Source: Poa pratensis | Lineage: Eukaryota; Streptophyta; Magnoliopsida; Poales; Poaceae | Assembly (NCBI GenBank): GCA_947311845.1 | Contig: CAMZMU010000027.1 | Location: 47,370,758 to 47,434,757, forward strand | Length of the DNA stretch: 64,000 bases | Reading direction: 5' to 3' | In this document: piece after piece, positions 51,074-62,551 of the stretch | Layout: each line of letters opens with the position of its first letter | How positions within the stretch are numbered: position 1 is the first letter of the stretch | Program-made: the position numbers and the translations under genes | Notes under the pieces: generated by a model | Seen by the model: only the letters and a program-made list of their open reading frames with translations | Databases searched by the model: none | What the model was told of the DNA's origin: nothing

Positions 51074-54000
51074 TCTATTATATAATTAAAACACAGGATA
51101 ACCAACGGTTAAGATTTGTCACGCTAAATTTAGATGTTCTCAACGGTTCAGATCTGGGCAATAAAAAGATGTATACGTAATAAAAGAACGAAAGGTGAGA
51201 CGTGCACGATCGGGACAAGAGCTAAACGTACGATGGCAATTGATTAGCCGGCCGGACGTACATAATAAGAAGAAGGAAAGAAGGACGTACACAATCGGGA
51301 TGCTTACGAAAATTGGATCGGTATCTACCAGATATAAAGATGCACATAGTCAATTCTAGGTCATCAACGCATCGATTTCCATTGCGACGGTATCTGCCGG
51401 AAGCGGGAGCAAAGCAATACGAGAGAGACGCCGTCGTGGATCGCTGCGGCGCCTTGGGCATACAATAGACCGGCGAGTTCTACAGATTATGCACATAAGC
51501 TTATGCAGGGCGACCAACGATGGCGACCAATGATGAAGTTGTTGGAAGAAGCTGCTTGGCCGGGCGGCCGGCGCATGGCCAGACTCCAGACTCGGGAGGA
51601 TGTGGTATTCCCTTGCAGCTCTAGGGGGTCGGCGGCCTTGCACGCCTCCGGCATGGTCCCGCGCCGCCGCAAGCATATGCCAGCCGAATCAACGAGCTCT
51701 TACACTGCGGGTTGCGTCGGCCGCTGGTCCCGATACGAGGTCGTCGTTGTCAGACGTGCACCGTGAAACCCGCACGTAGTACATGCAAGCCTGGAACACA
51801 GAGCACACGATTGCGAGGGAGAACTGCACCCATGGAAGTATTCGCTACGCCCAGCCGGACAAGACGACCTCGATCGGGCCCATATGTGACTACGCCGGAA
51901 GGCCATCTGGTGCCTGGGATCGATGCCGCTTTAGAGACTACAAGCGGCAGACATAGCTCGAGTTTTCTGCCCACACACATCAACTCGAGTTCAGAGTACA
52001 ATTCCATCGCTCAATCCATCAGGTATCAAGGTCCTATTCTCTCCTTGAACTTATATGCTGTGCATGCGTTCTGGTACAGAAGACAGAGTAACTTATGCCC
52101 GGTTAGAAGTTAGCTCATACTGGAGATTGCAGATGCATTGCTGAAAAGAGAATCCATTAGGAAGTCAGCTCATGTGATAATTAAGCATGAGAGCAAGAAA
52201 TTGACTCACCGACGGCACCAAGTACTTGCACGAACTCAGGAAATAGTGTACTGTTCGCATCATGATGCAAGGGTGGAGTCTAGCTACGTGGTGACATCAT
52301 GGTGCAACGATCAGATAGAGCACATCAATAAATAAAAGATCTCCCTTCTGCATATATGTGTCGAAGGTAGCAATTGTTCACAATGAATTGCACTCTAAGT
52401 CGGGGCAATAAATCTGAGAGTGAACCTGCAAGTTCTGACGAGATGGTCGACTGGAGCCTTAGGTGAAATAGAATGATTAACTGCTTTACATTGCATCTGT
52501 TAGAATCCATCGGCTTCAGTAGAAATAAGCAAAGACCATATTCTGCTACCCATTTCTTGCCGGGATGAATATGCATCCTTATGCAAATGAATATATAAAT
52601 AGATGCAAATACCTATTATTTATTTGTATCGGCCGGTTTTCTACATTGATGTGTTCTTATGTGCAAAATTTGTTTAAACATTCTGTTCTGCAAGTTTGGG
52701 AAGAGAAAATTGTGCAATTTCTTTGTTATTAAAATCACTTCCATAATGATGCAATTAGACTTATTAATAGTTGTGTATTTTGGACAGGAAATTCAATTAA
52801 ATATGGCGGTAGTACAAACTAGCAAGATTTTTAAAAAGAGAGAATATAATTTTTCCTGCCACTTCCACCTATACTGGACACATGCTTACGACGTAAGATC
52901 ATGAAGACATTCTTCTTTGTTTATATATTATCATTGATTTTTCCTGGTGCAGATCCTATTGATTAATATTTGTTGAGTACACGACAAGAATATTCTCAGT
53001 AAATTATTTTTGGTGGATGTCAGGTATCTTTTACTTATTGCGTCTTTCTTTCCTGTTTTCCGAAAAGTAGGTCTGTTCGTAGATATTTCCTTTTCTATTA
53101 CAATAAAGAGTTCAATTTATAAGATAGATGGCATGATGTTTTGTAAGATTTCATAGCATATTTTTCTTTCTTAGTGGACCTATCACTTATTTTTAGGTGC
53201 ATCAATGCTAATATGGCGAAGTAGCCAATTAAGATTGATATAGCATGCAACCAGTATTTTTTATTTATGCGAGATTGTTGTGTACATGATGCAAAGATGG
53301 ATACGAGGTAAGCTGGTAAGATCTCTGGATTCCTTCACTTGACTGTTAAGTTACTATCTGATTTGTCTTGACAATTTCTTACTCAAAAGTGTCATGGAAA
53401 GTCAGGCACCAAGGCCATCACAAGATGTGTCAAGCGGCAAAAAATCACCTTTACGTAACATAAAGCAGGTTGAAACTAAATCTAAAGACTTACAAGATGA
53501 TAAAGTGAATCCTACGTGAAATTGATCCCTGAAACATGGATTATATTGCACTGATGTTGATATTCGCTCTATGTACTACAATTTCTAAGTTTCAGTTGAA
53601 ATTGATAAATGCTCATATTATGTTGCCGCATTTATCATAAAATTATAAATAACCTACTGTATTTTTTGCGGGTTTGAATATGGATCTTTATGCAAAAAAA
53701 ATTAAATAGGTACGATACAGAGGAAATACTACGAACGTAAGTGGAAAGTTCTTTTTTAATATATTGATCCGTACAACATGCTTTCTTTAAATCTTAAACA
53801 ATTTACTCTATCTATCAAAGTCGATATCCTTTATCTTGGTTAGAAACATGAGAGTAGTAGAAACAGTTTTACAAACTCGGGTGGTCATGTGCAAAACTAT
53901 CACCACTAATTCTAAACATGAGAGTAGTAGAAACAGTTTTACAAACTCGGGTGATAAATGATTGGAATCTGTATTTACTAATTATTTCTCTTAAATGGTC

Positions 54001-54093
54001 TCAATAGATGGTACCAAACAAAAAAAATCATTACATGTCAAATGCAAAAAAATCACACTGCTAGCCGCGCAATTGCGCGGGCCACCCAGCTAG
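51074..54093 (+). mobile_element. non-autonomous Helitron, 3.0 kb
   Basis: The 5' end is TCTATTATATAATTAAAA, preceded by A. The 3' end is CCGCGCAATTGCGCGG (a perfect 16 bp palindrome, 54065-54080), then GCCACCCAG and CTAG, followed by T. This fits Helitron rules: 5' TC, a subterminal hairpin about 10 bp before 3' CTRR, and insertion between A and T without duplication. No Rep/helicase frame is present. The GC-rich part at about 51490-51780 differs from the AT-rich remainder and may be captured host sequence, but I cannot identify it. Confidence 0.75.
53844..53953. repeat. 40 bp direct repeat inside the Helitron
   Basis: AAACATGAGAGTAGTAGAAA plus CAGTTTTACAAACTCGGGTG is present at 53844-53883 and identically at 53914-53953, a 70 bp offset. 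Likely replication slippage. Confidence 0.8.
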
Positions 54094-54171
54094 TTCCTCC
54101 TATTTCTACGTCTTTCCTATATTAATTTTTTTTTAAAATAGGAGGAATTGTGAAATTGACAACCGCAGGGC

Positions 54172-54349
54172 CTCAGAATTACTTATGCACATTAATTGCG
54201 TACAAGCCAAATTTAAAAAAATTGGACATAGAATATAGTGTTTTATTTATTTATTTTGAAATTTCTCCTTTTTGTCGAGCCCAAAATATAATGAGAGTTT
54301 TTTTACGAAACTTCTGGTGTAGGTAATTAATGTGCATAAGTATTTCTGA
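54172..54349. mobile_element. small inverted-repeat element, ~180 bp
   Basis: TCAGAATTACTTATGCACAT at the left pairs with ATGTGCATAAGTATTTCTGA at the right (20 bp with one mismatch), and AATTAAT continues the pairing. The core is AT-rich. The target duplication is not clear. Confidence 0.55.
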
Positions 54350-54539
54350 AAAAAAAGCAGATTCTTTAAGCAAAGAAGTATGATTTTCGTTTTTTTTTAA
54401 ATAACTCAGTGGTACTTGGGAGTCACGACCGATTTCTGCCCAAAAACTTCCATTACAACAAGATTAGCATTGTATGCAGTTCAGAAAAGTGACATGAACA
54501 GATTTTTGTTCATAACATACCTTACAAGTACAATTATAG

Positions 54540-55210
54540 CTGGCCAACCATACCGCATGGCACGGCACGTCGCGTGCCCAGCTCGGCACGACCCACGAGC
54601 GGCATGCTTCTATTCGTGCCGTGCCGGCACACGTGCTCCGTCTCGCCTTCGGGCACGGGCACGTCGGCACGCCATGGGCACGGCCGGCCCAACGTAGGAT
54701 CCAACAAACAGGGAAAAAATGGAGCAAAGGTGATATGAGTTTAATACTTTTTATTAAGATAGCAAGGCGCCTCACTTAAACCTTTCGGTCCCTTCAAGTA
54801 ACTTATAACGAAAAAAGTGTGCGTCTGAAACTTGCTGCTCTCCGACATAATTGTTCAAATTTTAAAGGAAAAAAGGCCTCCAACGGTCGGCCATGCCGAA
54901 CCTGGGCCTCGCGTGCCACTGACGCGTGCTGCACGGTCGGGCACGGCCCGACAGGCTCCAACGGTCAGGAGCAGACTCAACAGAGGAGCGTCGCGGCCTC
55001 GCGGGCATGCCTTACGCGGGCCGCCATCGCGTGTTGTGCCGCCGTTGCATACCGTGCCGTCTCGCGCATTGTCGGGCCAGCCCGCGTGCCCCATCTCGGA
55101 GCTAGGCATGAGCACGGGTGGGCCACGTGCCGGCACAACACGTTTCGCCACGTGCCGGGCTGTGCTCTGGCCGGACGACCAAATACTACATGCTAGCACG
55201 GCTCGTTTGA
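54540..55210. repeat. GGCACG-rich repeat region with a Gypsy-like fragment
   Basis: Dense repeats of GGCACG/CGTGCC (for example GCATGGCACGGCACG at the left, CGTGCCGGGCTGTGC at the right) suggest the arms of a degenerate TIR transposon. Between them, about 54740-54850 reads GCGCCTCACTTAAACCTTTC and GTGTGCGTCTGAAACTTGCTG, close to 41465-41560 in the 3' region of the Gypsy element. An old fragment of a related retroelement may be nested here. No gene. Confidence 0.5.
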
Positions 55211-56477
55211 CCTGTTATCTCTATCTCTACGAGTATATAATATGGCTTGAGAAGGTGATGGTGCGTTTTTCAAAGTTCCGATTTTACCCCTGTGTGTTAT
55301 AAGATTTTACAGTTCTGCCACCGCCAAGTGATGAACCGTACCGGTATGGTGGTAGTTTTGCATTTGAGTCCATCGAGTATTAGAAAATCAACCTGCGGTC
55401 CTTCACTCTCCACATCCATCTTCTAACCTCTCCGCACCCTATCTTTCTCCCAACCGGGTGGAGGCGGAGCTCGCTGCGGCGGTTGGCGCCTTCCTGCCCC
55501 ACGGATCGGCGTCAGGGTCCCAGGCCAGCCGGGCTCCGCTCACTGGCGCGCCCTATCCGGCCATCCCCGCTCTCCGGAGATCAGAGCGCATATAACCCAG
55601 ACCCTCTTTTGGAACGTCCCCGACCATCAAATCCCGATCCAATTCCGCCGCCAGCCTGTAGCTTTAAGTCGCCGCTGGTAAGCTGGTTACTCCTCGCGTG
55701 CCCCAAAATTGGGCCGCCATCGCCAGATCTCCACCACGCCCCTGTGCCACTCCCTCCGCCCTGTCCTCCATATGGTTCAATTGATTTGGACTACGCCGGC
55801 CATCACCTTCCTCCATTCTTCCAGGTCGTGTTGCGCTTGTGGTACTCAATACTCACCTGTGCTTATCCATGGCCGCAGTGAGCTGCAGATTTGCAGTCAA
55901 GCGTGCCCGTCCGGGGATGATCATTTGTTGATTCTGCGGCTATGGCGAGCTGCGCGCATGCGCTGTTGCTGCCGAGGGGAGGCACGAGCATTCTAGTTCG
56001 TGGCGGTCTGACGCTGGTGCTCTGCTGGGTTAGTAATTTATTGTTCACAAGTCTGAACTTATAAGCCAGATAGTTCTGGATATCATTTTTATTCCCGGAC
56101 ATTCCAGCATGGTGTATGTGTTAAATTGGTACACATTGCTGATAGTGCTAGCCAGTTGTTTGTGGTGTCAATAATTTTCATCCATTAAACTTTTAGGACA
56201 AATTCATGTTCAACGCTGGGCTATATATATGTGAGCAGATTGTTGCTGGGATTCATATTGTCTTGCGAATAACTTAATTTGAAGAACAATTCGTATTGTT
56301 GAATGAAATGAATGTACTCTACTGGCTTGAACTTCACAGTTTTAAGATGTAGAGTTATCCGTAAAGATATAACCTGAAGCCCACATAGTATCCCTTCCTG
56401 CTACCTCGAGATAAAAAAAACGTGATGTCTGTTTTTCTTCTCTTTGAGGCGTATCTGAACGTATGGTTCATACTTAA
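55211..56477. other. intergenic DNA with a GC-rich patch, no convincing gene
   Basis: 55440-55990 is Pro/Arg/Ser-coding in a 132-codon plus frame (55483-55881) without recognisable domain, signal peptide or splice support. It may be an untranslated leader or a retroposon 5' part. The rest is AT-rich. Confidence 0.35.
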
Positions 56478-58354
56478 GAGCATCTCCACCAGGGGCCTCC
56501 AAATGTGTGTCCGGCACCCTCTAATTGGGCCTCCTTTGGGGGTGCCGGACATGTGTCCGGGCAACATTTGGAGGCCGCCCACAGCGGCACCCCCCAAAGG
56601 CCCACCCCCCAATCGCGAGCAATTTGTCGAACACCTCGGGGGGCGTTTTAAAACATTGCAAAACAATATAAAAAGTTCAAATTTCATTCATTTTTCTTAT
56701 ATATTACAAATATTTTTGAATGAATTTGAACTTGGGCGGCCTAGGCGCCCTACCCTAAACCCTAGCCCTACTCGCTGAAGTTGGCCTCCAGCCACGCCTC
56801 GTCGCTGTCGTCGCCGCTGACGTCGCCGCTGCCATCGTCGTCGTCGTCGTCGTCGACCACGATGTAGGCGGAGGAGGAGCCGGATCCGCCGTGGCTCGTG
56901 GACGCGTCGTCATGGCGACGCAGTGCACGACTGCAGGAGGCGCCGCCGGAGGAGGACGAGGCTGCGCCGTTGCCACCGAGGTGGCGATGGCAGCCATGTA
57001 GCTGGGGCTGTCGCGCTCGATGGTGGTCACCGAGTCCGCGATGGCGACCAGGAACCCCGGAGAGTCGCCGTAGTGCTCGTTCCGCAGCGGGGACGGCACG
57101 GCGTACCCGTACGGGATCGTCTCCACGGGAGGTGGAGGCGTCCTGGCTCTAGGGCGGCGCAGGTAAAACCGCCCGCGTGGTGGCGAACACCGTTGTTCGC
57201 GGCCTTCGCGGATGACGATGCCAGTGCCTCCTCCTCCACGACGCGGAGGCGAGCGCGGCTCCTCCTTCACCGGGCGGCAGCTGCGGCGCTGCTGCTGCTG
57301 CACCTCCTGGTACCGTGGCCGCACGGGCAGCAGCCGCAACGGGGTGGCATTCCCCGTCCTTGCGTGCTGGCGCGCGGCGGCGATGGCGGAGTCCACGGTG
57401 TGGCCTGTGCCGCCCCACCACCGGTGGCAGCCTTCCGTGTTATGGCGGCCCGGCCTTCTCGGGACGTCGAAGAACGCGAGCGCCTCCGCTGCTCGCGCTC
57501 GAACCGCCGCAGCCACGCTCCCCACTTATTGTCGTCGTACTCGCGGAGGGTGCGCTCGTGCGGGGTCAGCCAGGACCGGCGACGAGCGATGTCGCACCGG
57601 ATCTGGTCCGGCGTCTCCGGCAGCGCCGGCATGGTGAGGGCAGACGCGCGTCCGGTGGCACCAGCAGGCCTTAGCGGTACAGGTCCCACGCCTCTTCGGT
57701 GGAGACCGTGCACCTGCTGCGCCTGCTGCTGCTGCCCTCCCAGTTGTTCGCCATGGACACTGTGGGAGACGGGGCGACGAAGGGTGTGGGAGAGGGATAG
57801 AAGAGAGGGCGGTGTGGGAGAGAGGGCGGCGTGGGAGAGAGGGCGCCGTGGGAGAGGCGATTTAAGGGCGGCAGAGGAGTTGAGCTGGGCGGTGCGCGAG
57901 CATCCGCGCCGGCGTAAATGCGTTGCGTGGGAACGCCGCGACGCCGGCGCGTGGATTGCCGCGCACGCTGTCGCCGGCGTTAATGCGACGCGTGCCGGCA
58001 GGCCTGCCGCCGCCGTCTCGTCGCATCGTCTCCCGTCCAGTCACATCGCCTGGGAGACTGCCCGGCGACTGACTGCCATTAACGCGGCGGAACGGCCTCC
58101 TGCGCGCCTTCATTAATACGGGTGCGGCGCGTCGTGTGTATGACGGGCGGGCCAGCGCTGTCAGGTCCATGGCCGAGGCGATGTCCGGCACCCCCAATCA
58201 AGCCTCCAAGTTAAACTTGGAGGCCCGATTGGGGGTGCCGGGCATAAAATCGCTCGGGGCGAGCCTTTGGGGGTGCCGCTGGTGGCGATTTTTTGCGCCC
58301 GGCCCCCCAAAGGGCCTTTTGAGGGTCGTTTGGAGGCCCTCGGTGGAGATGCTC
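56478..58354 (-). mobile_element. PIF/Harbinger-like element carrying an unrelated ORF, 1.9 kb
   Basis: Ends GAGCATCTCCACCAGGGGCC and GGCCCTCGGTGGAGATGCTC are inverted repeats (one mismatch in the part compared), extended by TCCAAAT/GTTTGGA. TAA flanks: 56475-56477 and 58355-58357. Subterminal CCGGCACCCCC-type motifs recur in both arms. No transposase is encoded; the cargo frame is listed separately. Confidence 0.85.
56755..57754 (-). pseudogene. broken cargo ORF of the Harbinger-like element
   Basis: The minus-strand ATG at 57754 starts MANNWEGSSSRRSRCTVSTE and runs to EEAWDLYR, where a TAA stops it. The same protein seems to continue in another frame (MPALPETPDQIRCDIARRRS, then DDNKWGAWLRRFEREQRR), shifting again to ALAFFDVPRRPGRHNTEGCH, WWGGTGHTVDSAI and an acidic end (SGDDSDEAWLEANFSE, next frame). 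From memory, proteins with this STEEAW...LYR...W..RFE pattern are frequent in Triticeae annotations and belong to such elements. Their role is unknown. At least one stop and two frame changes disrupt this copy. Confidence 0.55.
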
Positions 58355-58357
58355 TAA

Positions 58358-60059
58358 GAGTGGATTTAGATCAGGGCTGCCCAGTGCCGACTTCTTTCAG
58401 TATGCGTCCACCCCAACCTAATCTGTGTTGGCAGCTGATTTTTGTTGCAGTTAAAAGGGGGTTGTACATAAGATCATCAACCTTTATTAAGGTATATATC
58501 CAAGTGTGCATGATGCGCATCGACACTTCAACATAAACACTGGTATCCTCGACTTTGTAAATATATATTTGTTATAAATACACAAGTTAGAAGTAAATTG
58601 TAAATTATTGTACATCAAAATGACATTTTTTACTTAACATGGTCTCATATTTGTACTTAAAGATTGGATTATGCAAAAAAAAATACGCCAGTAGCAATCG
58701 CACAGGCATTCAGCTAGTAAGTACAATACCAACCCAGCAGAGCCAGGCTGGCCGACCCAGGTTCAAAAACAGCATTCAAAGAAAGCAAACTCAAAATCTT
58801 TGGAAATCTATCGGGATTCGGGCCCCTCCCAAGTTCCCAACAGTCTCCTTCCCGTTCCTCCACGTCTTTTTCTCGTTTCCTGAGACACAGGCACGATAAA
58901 AGCAAGCAGGCAAAGCAGAGAGCAACGCAGACGCCACCCGCTGCGGCAGCGGGCAGTCCAGGGGACAGAGGAGAGAGGAGCAAGAAAAGACTCGCTGGCT
59001 GCTGCCGCTTTCAAAGGAAACGAAAAGAAAAATGTTGTTCGCAGCTCACACCCGCGTACGCACGCGCGACGGCCAGGCCAATGCCCGAGACGACGCCGCA
59101 GCATACCGTGGGAAAATTCCTCTCGCTTGCAGTAGAAAACGCACACGATGGCTGGAAAATGTTTCGTGAAATGTGAAAAGCACGGCGTAACGTTGATCGC
59201 CCTTCACACGATTCGAAGGAGGAAATTCTCTTCACGACTGGTACGCATGTCTGAGGATCTTTTCACATCCGAAAATACATGAGATCGAAATACTTTGCCT
59301 ACGACGTTGCTCATCCGACTTCCGTTGGACGCACACTATGCGGAAACTTCAAACGGCTCCCGAGCTCAAAAGTGATACTTTAAGTTTTAAAAAATCAACA
59401 AAAAAAAATGTCCAGATGTATATAGTGTCAAGATCGGTGTGGAAAAAAATTTAGGTTTATGTGCATGTCTTATGTTTATGAACATCTCCAAAGTCCAAAT
59501 CTAGGTTTACAATCTGAGTGCTGGCTACCACCACCCTCCTATATTTAACGACCGATTAGGTTTCACAGTTATGAACATAGACGGTCGCAGACCTCTATTC
59601 ACATCGCATACACCCGGACAGTCGGTCGCAGACCTCTATACACATCGCATACACCCGCACAGTCTATCGAGACAGACATGCATGCAAGACCGCGTACGTA
59701 TATGTGGGCGCGCGTCGCTGTGCTTCGGCAGCAGCAGTGAGCACTGTGCGGACAAGAGGGAAAGCAGCGAAAATAGCTGACAGCCATTGCTCATTTGCTC
59801 CCTCCTTTCCTTTTGCCTCTCTGGCTTCTCTGTCTGCACTGCACAGCACGCCCTTCTCTCTCCTCTCCCTGCAAAACCAAACGGAGTGGGCTGTCCTGTG
59901 CTCAGTCTTAACTCTGCTTCCTTCCTTTGGGAGACACCCTTGCCGGCTTGCGTTGCTCCCTTGTTCCTCGCTCCCCCCACCTCAAAGAGTACAGCATACT
60001 ATCTAGATTCTAGCACACTCTCCCTTCTCAAGCGAGCGAGCGAGCGAGAGGTCCCAGCA
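58358..60059. other. intergenic DNA upstream of the candidate gene at 60060
   Basis: No gene. 59581-59660 contains a duplicated phrase (GGTCGCAGACCTCTA, then CACATCGCATACACCCG) with a ~55 bp period. 59780-60059 is pyrimidine-rich with GCGAGCGAGCGAGCGAGAG just before the ATG, like a grass 5' leader. A possible TATA-like TATATTTAA lies at about 59541. Confidence 0.45.
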
Positions 60060-60144
60060 ATGGACGCGGATGAGGCTGGCCAAGCTCCACCCAGGCCTCC
60101 ATGGCCTCCTCGGCAGCACCAGGTGGTGGACGCCGAGGAGAAGG

Positions 60145-60227
<83 letters not shown>

Positions 60228-62551
60228 ATGTTAGTGCATTTTACTTTCTTGGTCGTTGTTCTAGTTGAGCTTGTATGTTGTGTGTTCGGATGTTCGTGGT
60301 TGAAGTAGCAAGAAGCAGAGGATGGCATGCGCAAAATACATATTCGAAACAGGCTGCGCGGATAGTAGCTAGTTCTAGATCTTCATCATATGAATGCAGT
60401 TACTGCTTGCTGTTTCAAGCTAGCCCCCCTTGAATAGATGGACATGCGGTACACCTGTGCATTGAATCACCGGCCCTCGTCTTCGTACATGGTAACGTAC
60501 ATAGAGGCCCAAATTTGCTTCTCCATCGTGGTTCCAACTTCAGGAAACAATGTACGGACTACAAATCGTACTTAGATCCAGCTTGTGAGGACTTGAGGCT
60601 AGCTGTTGCAAGATCACTAATTGATTCAGTTACAATCTTGATTATCCTCTAACCGGACCATAATACAGTTTGGTGGATTTAGATTTGGTTTTGCTGGACT
60701 ATTACTAGCTAGTAATACTAGCTCCGGGGGTAGCTCTGGCAATTCATGTTCCTTTCTGCCAAAGGAAGGAAGAAAAAACCTTTAGAATTAATTAGTTAGT
60801 TGGTGATGGCTTGACATTTAGCTTAAGAACCTTGTAGAGTTAGGTCGTGATTCTAGCATGGGTTTAGTTTATTGCTTTCATCAGTACATATGCCCTCATG
60901 CAGTTGGTGTCTCTTTACCTAAGAATCATACGATTCTATACTTATCGAAGTTGAATTATGCTCTCTATCCATCTAAGCCCACACCAAGAACTCTATTGAT
61001 AATATAAGAGGATAAAGCTTAGTGCAGTTGATAACAGAAGCAATCTGTTTTTTGTCGATCAATACTGAACGGTGAATGTCACATGCCCCTTGTGATATGC
61101 ATTGCCTTGTGGCGATAGTGGCGGCATTAGTGGGTCGATTCTTTGGACAATTGACATTATGCCAATGCGATATAGGATAACAAAATCTTTGGGATAGTTG
61201 ATTTCCATTTTTATTTCACTACTTTGGCTACTTTCATGACTGTTTTGCTAATATAATTTACTGTGATGCGACTTTACCCATGTGATCAGGTGTGTAGTGG
61301 TTACTCGTTGTGGATCAAGTAGCCCATTAGAAAGTCGCATGTTTTCTATTGCTTCCTCAGCATTGATCATTTTATCTTTCTCTAAAAGACTGGTTAAAAA
61401 AAAGGTTTGAGATAAAGGCTACCTGCGTTGCATTTTTTTATTTATTTGCTAGTAAAAGTAGTTGAACAACTCGGCACAATTACAGAAAGGACCTCACAGA
61501 ATAGCAAATTTTTTGTTATTACTTAGGTAGGCTTAAGACTGAAGAAATTATAGGAAAATAGTATTTGCCACTAACCAACCTTTTCTTATGTGTTTTATAT
61601 TGTTATATATAGCATTGGCATCCATGATATTAGATACATATGTATTTGTGTGACCCATTTAGGTTCTCACGGCAGCTAATTCTCTTTTACCTTTTTCATG
61701 TACATGATGTGCCTGCTTTCCTTAAGGGCCTCCCTGTTAGGACCAGAGCCATCAACTCACTTAAAAGCAATCAATATTTGTTTTATGGCTATTCCTTATA
61801 ATTCTGATTATTTATATAAGTTCAGATTAATTCCCTTGCTTCCCAGGAGATCAATACAGAATGAAAGTTGTGGTATTGATATATTTGTGCACATCAACGG
61901 AACAACTTTGATAGTTAATTTTTTAAATGTCATGGAATCACTTTTCTTCACATGTTTTTCTTTCAACATTTGAAGTGTAACATCCAAAGGAGTTACCTAT
62001 ATTTGCTAAGCTGATACGACTACGAAAACCATTTAGTTGCTGGTGCTTGTAAACAGTTTGCACTTTGTGTTAAGTACATAATGGAAAGAACTATGATCAA
62101 AGCCGTTAACCAGTGGGTAAACTCTCGTAGGGAAACATTTGTTTGGGTAATCTCGATCTGAAGTTGTATTTATTACACCTTGTCATGTTCAAGTTGTGTT
62201 CTACAGTTCAGAATTTAACATAGCCCTCGTGAAACATGGTACCCATACATACTGTTCTTTTCTCGGTAATACTGTTGACTCTAAGGAATGTGCTTATTCT
62301 GAATGGGGTCCTGCTGCTGTGGTGCTAATTTCATTCATTCATTGTATCGTTTAATCTTGCTGACATTTTTTTTGTATCTTCTCCTTGTGACTTGCAGGTC
62401 CAAGGTCCAGGTTGACGATGACTCGAGGAGCCTGGTGTCCGCCTGCCGTGACGCCTGCTCCGTCGAGGAGGGGAGGAGAAAGTCGGGAATGAAGCATTAT
62501 TGGTCCGGGAGCGTATACATAGTATTTTTTGTGTGGCGTAACGTCAGATAA
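60060..62551 (+). CDS. candidate two-exon small gene of unknown function
   Basis: Exon 1 (60060-60143) reads MDADEAGQAPPRPPWPPRQH, then QVVDAEEK, and stops at a GAGAAG|GTGACT donor in phase 0. Exon 2 may be 62405-62551 (VQVDDDSRSLVSACRDACSV, then EEGRRKSG...), giving 76 residues. This uses an AG seven bases after the better acceptor TTGCAG (62396-62397). That better acceptor would hit a stop after five codons, so either the downstream AG is used, an internal exon is missing, or the gene is dead. The 5' leader looks like a real grass leader. The intron is 2.26 kb and starts with a (CT)n tract. No domain is recognised. Confidence 0.35.
60149..60225. repeat. (CT)38 microsatellite
   Basis: Uninterrupted CT/TC dinucleotide run of about 77 bp, starting five bases after the putative donor at 60144. 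It is highly slippage-prone and could affect splicing of the candidate gene. Confidence 0.95.

Noticed and set aside
56923..58116. Plus-strand frame of 397 codons inside the Harbinger-like element
   Set aside because: Arg/Ala-rich shadow opposite the broken minus-strand cargo ORF; no domain.
59999..60334. Minus-strand frame with an alternating Arg-Glu run
   Set aside because: Produced by the CT microsatellite read on the other strand.
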